Below, in pieces: positions 1-6,601 of a DNA stretch of 6,608 nucleotides (positions within the stretch are counted from its first letter, which is position 1; every line of letters starts with the position of its first letter). The notes under the pieces were generated by a model. The model was not told the origin of the DNA, ran no database searches, and saw nothing but the letters and a program-made list of their open reading frames with translations. This stretch comes from Lachnospiraceae bacterium (GTDB lineage Bacteria > Bacillota > Clostridia > Lachnospirales > Lachnospiraceae): positions 1-6,608 of the forward strand of contig CAAFWV010000085.1 of assembly GCA_900766815.1 (NCBI GenBank), read 5' to 3'. The position numbers and the translations under genes are program-made.

Positions 1-3
1 ACA

Positions 4-94
4 TGCTTTCCCTCGAAGTCTACTCCCGCGCGAATCAACCTCACTTTAATTTCCCGCGATTATACCTGCTTTCCCTCGCAGCTTACTCCCGCGC
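4..94. repeat. Pair of imperfect 28-base direct repeats
   Basis: Positions 4-31 and 67-94 match at 25 of 28 bases. Both begin TGCTTTCCCTCG and end TACTCCCGCGC, and they differ only at three central positions. Their starts are 63 bases apart, leaving 35 bases between them. Within that gap, TTTCCCGCGA (50-59) resembles the end of the repeat. The first copy lies at the window edge, so further copies to the left are possible. The region is non-coding and lies just past the operon terminator. The function is unknown: it may be an intergenic repeat family, an operator pair, or the fringe of a longer array. Confidence 0.75.
59..64 (-). promoter_or_regulatory. Possible minus-strand -10 box between the repeats
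   Basis: The minus strand reads TATAAT here, in a non-coding stretch downstream of the terminator and pointing out of the left end of the window. The region about 17 bases upstream has no good TTGACA match, so a -35 element is not evident. If real, it would start a transcript for a gene outside the window, and the two 28-base repeats would flank it. Confidence 0.25.
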
Positions 95-121
95 AACATA
101 TCCTCCCTATGAATAAAGAAT

Positions 122-148
122 AAAAGCGGCATCAGAGATGCCGCTTTT
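122..148 (-). terminator. Intrinsic terminator overlapping the end of asnB
   Basis: A perfect 12-base-pair inverted repeat (arms 122-133 and 137-148) encloses a three-base loop. On the minus strand the stem has a GCGGCATC core and is followed by a U-rich tail (TTTTATTCTTTATTC). This is a textbook intrinsic terminator for the four-gene operon. The arm nearest the gene encodes the last residues (KRH and most of the final Leu codon), and the TGA stop straddles the loop and the distal arm. The stem ends in A/T pairs on both sides, so it might also work weakly for transcription arriving on the plus strand, although the T run there is only four bases. Confidence 0.9.
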
Positions 149-2021
149 CAATGAATGATGCGAAGACCAGTAAATACCACACCAGGGCGTTCCAGTCGCC
201 GCCGTTAATATAGTTGTTCCAGATGCTGTCCACAAGTTTGATGTCCAGATACTGCGAGAGTACCGGGCGGGAGGTGGACAGGGTGTCCTCGGCCCATTCG
301 CGCATGCGGCCCTCGCGAAGCCAGATCGAGACGGGAACCGAGAAGCCCTTCTTGGGGCGGTCCATCATCTCCTTGGGCACATATTTATAGAGAATGTTGC
401 GAAGGATTCTCTTAGTAGTAAGGTTATACATCTTATATTCCAGCGGCAGGCTCCATGCAAACTCCATCACATCGCGGTCAAGCAGAGGTATCCTGCTCTC
501 CAGCGAATAGTGCATTCCCGACCTGTCGACCTTAACCAGGATATCATCCGGAAGGTACTGAAGCATATCCATAAGCATCAGGTTATTCTCATTGCCATGA
601 AGACTGCCATCCACATACTGAGTCATTGCAGTAGGGAGCTCGGCCTTGCACCTGGGCAGTCTGCCTGCTCTCACATCATCATCCCTTACAGCTCTGTAGA
701 AGTCCTCAACCGTAGCCGCACTGAAGCACCTTCCCGCAGTACGAAGCAGTTCCACATTAGCAGCCGGCGAGCTTAAGATAAGCTTACCAAGCCCGCTACG
801 AAGCGGTCCCTTAATAAAAGGAAGCTTACTTTGCAGAACAGATAGACCTGCTGCCGCATCCTTATATATATTGTAGCCGCAATAGAACTCATCTCCGGCA
901 TCACCGCTTAACGCAACGGTTACATGCTGCCTCGTCATTCGGCTCACCAGCATGGTCGGCAGCTCAGACGAGTCTGCGAAGGGCTCACCAAAGCATTCCG
1001 GCAACTCCTCAAGCAATGACAGCACATCCGAATAACCAACATACATCTCCGTATGCTTCGTTCCAAGATGCTTTGCCGTCTCGGCAGCGTACTTCGCCTC
1101 ATTGTATTTCTCTTCATTGAAGCCTATAGTGAAGGTCCTGACAGGTTTGTCAGAAAGTGCCTGCATGAGGCTTACCACAAGCGTCGAATCAATTCCACCC
1201 GACAGGAACGCACCCAAGGGCACATCCGACAGCATCTGACCACGGACGGCATCCTTAAGCAGACGCTCAAGCTCTGCCTCAGCCTCATTAATAGAGCCCT
1301 CAAACAGGTTGTCCTGTCCCTTCTTCGCCACCGCGGCAATGTCATAATACTTCTCAATCGACCACTCCTTGTAGGGCGGTCTGATAGTCAGAATACTTCC
1401 CGGCTCAAGCTTATATATGTCCTCATAGATTGAGTACGGCGCCGGGATATATCCGTTCTTAAAGTATGTTCCAAGCACCTGTTCATTGATTTTGTTATCA
1501 AAAAACGCTAACCTACTGATTGCGTTCAGATTCGAAGCAAACACGAAGCTGTCCTTAACTCTTCCGAAGTAAAGGGGCTTCTCACCCATACGGTCTCGGG
1601 TTAACATAACTTCACCGCTCTCCCTGTCAAAGAGAGCAATTCCCCACATGCCCTTAGCCATATTGAGTGTCTGCTTAAGTCCCCAGTGCGCTGCTGCCTC
1701 TAACAGAATCTCCGTGTCGGAATGACCTCTGAAAGGAATCGGACCTACCTCATTAGTCAGCTTCTGCTTAAGCTCTGAAGCATTGTATATCTCTCCGTTA
1801 AATACAATGACATAGCGCTTACTTAAGCTTACCATGGGCTGACTTCCGGCTGAGCTTACATCAATTATAGCAAGCCTTCTGTGTCCGAGTGCAACCCTGT
1901 GCTTCTCGTCTATGAAGATGTCCTGACCGTCCGGACCACGCCTTATCATCCCTTCATTCATCGACAGTATGTCTTCACGGGGATTAGCGCCATAGGACAG
2001 TATTCCGCTTATTCCACACAT
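132..2021 (-). CDS. asnB: Asparagine synthase (glutamine-hydrolysing), AsnB type
   Basis: This 629-residue class II glutamine amidotransferase fused to a synthetase matches the asparagine synthase B family (usually about 550-640). After removal of Met1, Cys2 in MCGISGI becomes the nucleophile that frees ammonia from glutamine. Other glutaminase motifs are RRGPDG (27-32), GHRRLAIID (46-54), NGEIYN (75-80) and GHSDTE (99-104). The synthetase half begins near residue 240 and has the PP-loop SGGIDS (274-279) that binds ATP, SGDAGDEF (372-379), LPDDILVKVDR (490-500) and ESRIPLLDRDVME (508-520). The enzyme activates a carboxylate, normally aspartate, as an acyl-adenylate and amidates it. The RDRMGEKPLYFG segment (142-153) recalls AsnB paralogues that occur in surface-polysaccharide clusters or act on cell-envelope substrates, so the true substrate may not be free aspartate; that part is inference. 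It is the last gene of the operon, and its final codons form part of the terminator. Confidence 0.93.
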   Translation of the reverse strand: MCGISGILSYGANPREDILSMNEGMIRRGPDGQDIFIDEKHRVALGHRRLAIIDVSSAGSQPMVSLSKRYVIVFNGEIYNASELKQKLTNEVGPIPFRGHSDTEILLEAAAHWGLKQTLNMAKGMWGIALFDRESGEVMLTRDRMGEKPLYFGRVKDSFVFASNLNAISRLAFFDNKINEQVLGTYFKNGYIPAPYSIYEDIYKLEPGSILTIRPPYKEWSIEKYYDIAAVAKKGQDNLFEGSINEAEAELERLLKDAVRGQMLSDVPLGAFLSGGIDSTLVVSLMQALSDKPVRTFTIGFNEEKYNEAKYAAETAKHLGTKHTEMYVGYSDVLSLLEELPECFGEPFADSSELPTMLVSRMTRQHVTVALSGDAGDEFYCGYNIYKDAAAGLSVLQSKLPFIKGPLRSGLGKLILSSPAANVELLRTAGRCFSAATVEDFYRAVRDDDVRAGRLPRCKAELPTAMTQYVDGSLHGNENNLMLMDMLQYLPDDILVKVDRSGMHYSLESRIPLLDRDVMEFAWSLPLEYKMYNLTTKRILRNILYKYVPKEMMDRPKKGFSVPVSIWLREGRMREWAEDTLSTSRPVLSQYLDIKLVDSIWNNYINGGDWNALVWYLLVFASFIEKRHL

Positions 2022-2024
2022 ATA

Positions 2025-3446
2025 TTAATCCTCATCCACATCAACCATCGGAAGCGAGAAGATGAACTCCGTTCCGACACCCTCTGTGGAAATAACATTT
2101 ATATGCTCCTTGTGAGCATTGATGATTTCCTTGGTGATGGACAGACCAAGTCCCGTTCCTTTCTTATCCTTACCTCTTGAAAGGTCAGTCTTGTAGAATC
2201 TGTCCCAGATCAGTTTGAGCGAATCCTTGGGTATTCCGATTCCGTTATCCTTAACGGATACAAATACCTTATTATGCTTTACCGTGGTCTCTATCTTGAT
2301 CTTTCCGCCGGTATGCGAGAACTTGATCGCATTGTCAAGAAGGTTGTACAGAACCTGCTGAATCTTGCCAAGATCCGCCTCAACGAACATCTCCTCACCG
2401 GTAAGCACAAGCTCAAGGGTAAGCTTCTTTGACTTGAGCTGCATTCCCGCAGAAGCACCTGTATCCCGGATAATCTTATTAATGTCAAAGACCGATTTTT
2501 CCAGTATCATTCCACTCATATTGAGGTTATTCAGGGTGAGAAGCGAATTGGTAAGCTTAGTCAGTCTCTCAGTCTCATTAAGAACTACCGTCAGATATTT
2601 CTCATGCATCTCAGGCGGAATGGTTCCGTCGAGCATGGCCTCCAGATATCCCTTGATCGATGTGAGTGGAGAACGGAAATCATGGCTTACGTTTGCCACG
2701 AATTTCTTCTGGTTATCCTCACTCTTGGCTATCTCACTTGCCATATATTGCAGCGCCGCACCGAGATATCCTATCTCATCATCCGAATCAATACTGAATT
2801 CATAATGCATGTTGCCGGAGGCATACTGCTCCGTTGCATCCGTTATCTTTCTAAGCGGCAGGTACACGAACTCCGTAAAGAAGATGAGGATGATCATGCT
2901 GAGCAGGAACAGAAGCACCAACAGAATATATGATATGTTGAGCAGGCCTTCCCTGCTTGTCCTGATGTCAGACAGTCTGGCATGAATAACAACATATCCC
3001 TTAACCTTGAAGTCTGCGGATATGGGGGCAAATACAGACAGCATATCCTCAGAGAAGCTGCCAAAGAAGTTGCCGGTCGTATAATATCCGCTTGCCGTTA
3101 TCGTCGGATCAAAGCCTTCCACCACTACCTCTTCGTCAAGATTCAGAGGCTTGGAGGAATCGATAATCATTCTTCCCGAGGGGTTGATAATCCAGATGAC
3201 CGCATCCAGATACACATCCAGAGCATCCAGCTGCCTCTTTACGGTATCCAGCGAGGTTGCAGAGTTGTATAGGTCTGCGGCATAGGTATTGGCAATCAGA
3301 GTTGCCTCATTATACAGTTGCTCGCTCTTTTCCCGCTTTAGCTGCTCATAGGTCATGTTGGATACGAAGGTTGCCACCATGATGAAGCCGAACACGCCGA
3401 AGATGATATATGCAAGAATGAATTTCAGGTACAGTGTTTTGCGCAT
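2025..3446 (-). CDS. Membrane sensor histidine kinase (HAMP-HisKA-HATPase)
   Basis: This 473-residue kinase is the likely partner of the adjacent regulator. A first membrane helix lies at about 8-28, an extracytoplasmic domain of about 140 residues at 29-170, and a second helix at about 171-192. A HAMP linker follows (about 193-245), including the DDEIGYLG segment. The dimerisation domain carries His255 in NVSHDFRSPLTSIKGY, the autophosphorylation site. The ATP-binding domain (about 355-467) has the N box around NLLDNAIKF (368-376), the G1 box DNGIGIP (400-406), the F box region WDRFYKTD (414-421) and the G2 box GTGLGLS (430-436), so it looks fully active. The outer domain contains AVIWIINPSGRMIIDSS (82-98), the style of strand-turn-strand seen in extracytoplasmic PAS/Cache-like sensors, so a small ligand or envelope state is a reasonable guess; the signal is unknown. 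The protein ends in an acidic tail (DVDED). Translation probably depends on coupling to the regulator gene. Confidence 0.95.
   Translation of the reverse strand: MRKTLYLKFILAYIIFGVFGFIMVATFVSNMTYEQLKREKSEQLYNEATLIANTYAADLYNSATSLDTVKRQLDALDVYLDAVIWIINPSGRMIIDSSKPLNLDEEVVVEGFDPTITASGYYTTGNFFGSFSEDMLSVFAPISADFKVKGYVVIHARLSDIRTSREGLLNISYILLVLLFLLSMIILIFFTEFVYLPLRKITDATEQYASGNMHYEFSIDSDDEIGYLGAALQYMASEIAKSEDNQKKFVANVSHDFRSPLTSIKGYLEAMLDGTIPPEMHEKYLTVVLNETERLTKLTNSLLTLNNLNMSGMILEKSVFDINKIIRDTGASAGMQLKSKKLTLELVLTGEEMFVEADLGKIQQVLYNLLDNAIKFSHTGGKIKIETTVKHNKVFVSVKDNGIGIPKDSLKLIWDRFYKTDLSRGKDKKGTGLGLSITKEIINAHKEHINVISTEGVGTEFIFSLPMVDVDED
2030..2033 (-). promoter_or_regulatory. Ribosome binding site of asnB inside the kinase gene
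   Basis: The minus strand reads GAGG eight bases before the asnB ATG. These bases belong to the last codons (Asp-Glu-Asp) of the kinase, and the kinase stop TAA falls in the spacer. It supports the asnB start that places Cys at position 2. Confidence 0.75.
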
Positions 3447-3450
3447 ATCA
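3444..3450 (-). promoter_or_regulatory. Stop-start junction TGATATG between regulator and kinase
   Basis: The regulator stop TGA is separated from the kinase ATG by one base. No good Shine-Dalgarno sequence lies at the normal distance; the nearest GAGG ends about 15 bases before the ATG. Termination followed by re-initiation is the likely way the kinase is translated, which would hold its level at or below that of the regulator. Confidence 0.7.
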
Positions 3451-4152
3451 GTTGCCCGTTACCTCGAATTTGTAGCCAATGCCCCAGATGGTTGCGATGC
3501 GCCAGCTCTCGTGGTCACCCAGCTTCTCCCTGAGTCGCTTGATATGCACGTCAACGGTTCTGGTGTCGCCGATGTATTCATAGCCCCAGATCTGGTCTAA
3601 CAGCTGCTCACGCGTAAATACATGGTTGGGCGACGAAGCCATGAAGAATAGCAGTTCAAGCTCCTTGGGCGGCATGTCTATGTTGCGTCCCATGAAGAGG
3701 ACCGAATAATTGGTCAGATTGATGGTAAGGTCGGGGAAGGTCACCACCCTGACCTCGCTCTCGCCGTTAGTTTCGGGCACTGCCTTGTATCTTCTAAGGA
3801 CCGCCTTGACCCTGGCCACCAACTCCTTGGTATCAAAGGGCTTCTCCATATAGTCGTCAGCGCCGAGCTCAAGACCAAGTACCTTGTCAAAGACCTCGCC
3901 CTTGGCTGAGAGCATGATGATGGGTGTGGAGCTTGTGGAACGAATCTCGCGGCATACCTGATAACCGTCTATGCCGGGCAGCATGAGGTCAAGAAGCACC
4001 AGATGGGGCGCGAAATTATTAAAGTCCGCAATCGCCGACTCCCCGTCGTTGTATATCTTCGTCTCGAAGCACTCCTTGGTAAGATACAGTCCGATGAGCT
4101 CCGCAATATTCACATCATCGTCAACTATCATAATTTTCTGCTTTACTGCCAT
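3448..4152 (-). CDS. OmpR/PhoB-family response regulator
   Basis: This 234-residue protein has the standard two-domain layout of OmpR/PhoB transcription factors. The receiver domain (about 5-120) shows the acidic pocket DDD (11-13), the phospho-accepting Asp55 in LLDLMLPG, the switch residue Ser82 in MLSAK, and Lys104-Pro105 in the final conserved loop. The winged-helix DNA-binding domain (about 135-230) contains the transactivation loop region around FTREQLLDQIWGYEY (179-193) and a recognition helix within DTRTVDVHIKRLREKL (196-211). It ends with the typical WGIGYKFE beta hairpin. It should be phosphorylated by the kinase encoded one base downstream and then bind direct-repeat operators as a dimer. 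The start is supported by AAGGAG five bases before the ATG. Its regulon cannot be deduced. General resemblance to PhoP/WalR/ResD-type regulators is not enough to give a gene name. Confidence 0.95.
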   Translation of the reverse strand: MAVKQKIMIVDDDVNIAELIGLYLTKECFETKIYNDGESAIADFNNFAPHLVLLDLMLPGIDGYQVCREIRSTSSTPIIMLSAKGEVFDKVLGLELGADDYMEKPFDTKELVARVKAVLRRYKAVPETNGESEVRVVTFPDLTINLTNYSVLFMGRNIDMPPKELELLFFMASSPNHVFTREQLLDQIWGYEYIGDTRTVDVHIKRLREKLGDHESWRIATIWGIGYKFEVTGN

Positions 4153-4154
4153 AT

Positions 4155-6554
4155 TTACTCCTTAAATGTTGCTATTGTTACGCCGGCATCACCCTCACCG
4201 AAGGCACCCGGCCTGTAGCTGTCTATGTACTTAGTCTTCTTAAGCTTGCTTTGAACGGCATTCCTCAGCGCACCGGTTCCCTTGCCATGCACGATGCGTA
4301 CACTCGGCAGGTGGGCAAGATAGGCATCATCCAGATACTTATCCAATTCAAAAAGCGCCTCGTCCACGGTTTTGCCAAGCAGGTTAATCTCTGACGAAAC
4401 TGAGGTAACCTTTCTTGTCTTTATCCTGCTAGCTTCCGATTTACTCTTATTAATGCCCTTATTTATGCCCTTCTTACCCGGCACAACCGGAGCATCATTA
4501 ATGATGACCAGGTCTGATATGTTGACCTTGGACTTCATGATTCCGCACTGCACGAAGACATTGCCCTTGTCATCGGGAAGCGAATTGATAATTCCGCTAA
4601 GCCCCATGCTGACAATCTTAACATCCATGCCAAGCATGATATCCGAAGGCTTAAGCACCTTACCGCCCTTCTTATCTGCCTTAAGCGACATCGAAGAGGA
4701 ATTCTCATTCTGCTTATTCCTAACCTTATCCCTGGCCTTCTCAAGCTCTCTTATATCACTGTTGACTCCGGCCTTCCTGAAGGTCCTTATGGTCTCGTCC
4801 GCAACCTCCTTGGCTTCCCTGAGAATATCCGCAGCCTCTTCCCTGGCCTTCCTTATTATCTCATCACGGCTGTCCTCAATCTTGTCCCTCTTCTTCTCCA
4901 GAGCATCCTGATGAGTCTTAATCTTAGCCTTATACTCCTCTATCTGCTCCTTCTCCTTAATGAGACTGATTCGATTCTGCTCCAGGTCGCTTATCAGGTC
5001 CTCAAAGCTCTCCTTTTCCTCCGTGATATGCTTCCTTGCTTCCTCAATGATGTCATCCCTAAGCCCCAGCCTCTTGGATATCGCAAAGGCATTACTCTTA
5101 CCGGGAATACCGATTAGCAATCGATAGGTCGGCGACAGTGTCTCAACATCGAATTCGCAGCAGGCATTCTCCACATGCTCCGTACTGAGTGCATAGACCT
5201 TAAGCTCACTGTAATGTGTGGTTGCCATCGCCCTGATTCCCCTGCTGTGCAGATGGTCAAGAATGGCAATCGCAAGCGCCGCTCCCTCCGTCGGGTCCGT
5301 ACCCGCGCCAAGCTCGTCGAACAGGCACAGACTGTCTGAGTCGGCATTCTTAAGTATGGTTACGATATTCTTCATGTGAGATGAGAAGGTCGACAGACTC
5401 TGCTCAATACTCTGCTCATCCCCTATATCAGCATATACTTTGGCAAAAACGCCCAGAACTGACCTATCGCCTGCCGGAATGTGCAGTCCTGCCTGGCCCA
5501 TCAGGGTAAGCAGACCTACGGTTTTGAGTGAAACCGTCTTACCGCCGGTATTGGGACCTGTTACCACAAGCAGATCAAAGTCCTCGCCGAGTCTGATATC
5601 TATAGGTACCACCTTATCCTTGGGAAGCAGCGGATGCCTGGCCTTACGGATATTGATTATTCTGTCATTGTTAAAGATTGGCATTGAGGCATTCATGTCA
5701 AGCGCCAGTCTGCCCTTGGCAAATACCACATCAAGCCTTGTCATAAGCTTCTGGTTGGTGCTTAGTATCTCCGTATGCTCCCTTAAGAGGTTGGAGAGAT
5801 TGGCAAGGATTACCTCTATCTCCTTAGCCTCCTCAAGTCTAAGGTTTTTAATATCATTGTTCAGATTCACAATGGCCTGCGGCTCGATAAATAGAGTAGA
5901 GCCTGTGGAGGACTGGTCGTGAATCATACCGGGTACCTGACCCTTGTATTCTGCCTTAACAGGAATACAGTATCTGCCGTCACGCTGAGTGATAACAGAA
6001 TCCTGAAGATAGGTTCTGAGCGAACCGTTCACCATGGAATTAAGCTGGGTACGGATGCGCTCTCCTGCCACCGCTATCCTTCGTCTGATATCCTTAAGAG
6101 AAGCACTTGCATCATCTGCAATCTCATCCTCCGAGACTATGCATCGCCTGATTTCTACTGCCTCCTTACCAAGTGGTGTGAGACCCTCGAAGTAGTCGTT
6201 TAGAGTATCAGGCTTACTGTCGTCCCGCTCAGGTCTTCCATAGGATATGACGCGACCCACATTCTCTATAAATGAAGCGAGATTCAGCAATTCAGCGCTT
6301 GACAGGTTGGCTCCGATTTCAAGAGAGCGAATGGATCTGTGAAGGTCCTTATTGGCTGCAAAGGAAATATTATCCTTCTTAAAGAGCCTGCTTAAGGCAT
6401 CTCTTGTCTCAGCCTGGGCTGCCCTTATTTCCTTAATGTCATCCATGGGCTTAAGCTTACCGGCCTTCTCACGTCCCAGCGGACTTGTAGCCTTAGCGAC
6501 AAGCATATCTATTATTTTGTTATATTCAAGTACAGTTAAAACCTTCTGATTCAT
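4155..6554 (-). CDS. mutS2: Endonuclease/ATPase MutS2 with C-terminal Smr domain
   Basis: This 799-residue protein matches MutS2 along its whole length (the family is usually about 780-800). The N-terminal core and clamp-like region runs to about residue 300. The MutS/ABC ATPase follows, with Walker A GPNTGGKT (333-340), a signature segment SLSTFSSHMKNI (386-397), Walker B LCLFDELGAGTDPTEGA (409-425) and the TTHY switch histidine (445-448). A charged Glu/Lys-rich coiled coil covers about 505-615, a KOW-like beta segment about 635-690, a basic linker about 690-717, and the Smr domain about 720-799 with HGKGTGALR (756-764). MutS2 is known in Bacillus as a cytoplasmic factor that acts on collided ribosomes, and in Helicobacter as a suppressor of recombination; it is not the mismatch-repair MutS. 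The start is chosen because the first residues (MNQKVLTVLEYNKI) fit the family N-terminus. The Smr entry motif reads INLLG instead of the usual LDLRG. It is the first gene of the apparent operon, and its last two sense codons carry the next gene's ribosome binding site. Confidence 0.96.
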   Translation of the reverse strand: MNQKVLTVLEYNKIIDMLVAKATSPLGREKAGKLKPMDDIKEIRAAQAETRDALSRLFKKDNISFAANKDLHRSIRSLEIGANLSSAELLNLASFIENVGRVISYGRPERDDSKPDTLNDYFEGLTPLGKEAVEIRRCIVSEDEIADDASASLKDIRRRIAVAGERIRTQLNSMVNGSLRTYLQDSVITQRDGRYCIPVKAEYKGQVPGMIHDQSSTGSTLFIEPQAIVNLNNDIKNLRLEEAKEIEVILANLSNLLREHTEILSTNQKLMTRLDVVFAKGRLALDMNASMPIFNNDRIINIRKARHPLLPKDKVVPIDIRLGEDFDLLVVTGPNTGGKTVSLKTVGLLTLMGQAGLHIPAGDRSVLGVFAKVYADIGDEQSIEQSLSTFSSHMKNIVTILKNADSDSLCLFDELGAGTDPTEGAALAIAILDHLHSRGIRAMATTHYSELKVYALSTEHVENACCEFDVETLSPTYRLLIGIPGKSNAFAISKRLGLRDDIIEEARKHITEEKESFEDLISDLEQNRISLIKEKEQIEEYKAKIKTHQDALEKKRDKIEDSRDEIIRKAREEAADILREAKEVADETIRTFRKAGVNSDIRELEKARDKVRNKQNENSSSMSLKADKKGGKVLKPSDIMLGMDVKIVSMGLSGIINSLPDDKGNVFVQCGIMKSKVNISDLVIINDAPVVPGKKGINKGINKSKSEASRIKTRKVTSVSSEINLLGKTVDEALFELDKYLDDAYLAHLPSVRIVHGKGTGALRNAVQSKLKKTKYIDSYRPGAFGEGDAGVTIATFKE
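4158..4163 (-). promoter_or_regulatory. Ribosome binding site of the response regulator inside mutS2
   Basis: The minus strand reads AAGGAG followed by five bases and the ATG at 4152. The same six bases are the last two sense codons (Lys-Glu) of mutS2, and the mutS2 stop TAA lies in the spacer. This fixes the regulator start and suggests translational coupling between the two genes. Confidence 0.85.
4449..4472. repeat. Two-copy 12-base tandem repeat inside mutS2
   Basis: ATTAATGCCCTT (4449-4460) is followed directly by ATTTATGCCCTT (4461-4472), 11 of 12 bases identical. It is in frame and encodes the doubled KGIN KGIN in the basic linker between the KOW-like region and the Smr domain of MutS2 (about residues 695-702). 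It looks like a recent slippage duplication in a flexible linker. Confidence 0.8.
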
Positions 6555-6560
6555 TTCCTT
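6555..6560 (-). promoter_or_regulatory. Unusually close ribosome binding site of mutS2
   Basis: The minus strand reads AAGGAA directly before the ATG, so the AAGG core is only two bases from the start codon. This is much closer than the usual 5-9 bases. The upstream leader is purine-rich (GAAGAAAGAAGATAAAAG) and could help ribosome loading. The start is kept because the protein N-terminus fits MutS2 well and the next in-frame Met (residue 17) would remove conserved residues. Confidence 0.4.
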
Positions 6561-6595
6561 ATATTATCTTTTATCTTCTTTCTTCTGTTACCTGT

Positions 6596-6601
6596 ATTAT
6601 A
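6596..6601 (-). promoter_or_regulatory. Candidate -10 box for the mutS2 operon
   Basis: The minus strand reads a perfect TATAAT about 40 bases before the mutS2 start codon, which would give a leader of roughly 30-35 bases. The matching -35 element would fall outside the window, at about 6619-6624, so only half of the promoter can be judged. There is no TGn extension next to the box. Confidence 0.45.

Noticed and set aside
4..94. A true CRISPR array
   Set aside because: Only two visible copies, three mismatches in 28 bases, a repeat-like motif in the gap and no cas genes. It is kept as an unexplained repeat pair, not called as CRISPR.
510..776. Plus-strand open frame inside asnB, and the other plus-strand open frames across the window
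   Set aside because: They lie opposite strongly supported minus-strand genes, have no recognisable domains and no convincing ribosome binding sites; some are low-complexity Leu/Ser-rich translations of the opposite strand.
1172..1357. Short minus-strand frames within asnB, the kinase and mutS2 (also near 2291-2488, 4535-4744 and 5114-5347)
   Set aside because: They are alternative-frame readings of the real genes, Arg- or Ser-rich, without family features.
1864..1869. TATAAT-like strings inside coding regions as internal promoters
   Set aside because: They lack matched -35 elements and sit inside genes, where such hexamers are expected by chance.
2025..4152. Horizontal acquisition of the two-component pair into a mutS2-asnB operon
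   Set aside because: Spacing, shared ribosome binding site overlaps and similar composition give no boundary, flanking repeats or mobility genes to support insertion.
772..6455. The palindrome CTTAAG occurs 14 times: five in asnB, nine in mutS2 and none in the regulator or kinase
   Set aside because: This exceeds chance for a hexamer, but most of the sites I checked are Leu-Lys codon pairs (CTT AAG) or TTA-AGN in frame. The signalling genes contain few Leu-Lys pairs, so codon preference explains the pattern better than a signal or a foreign origin.
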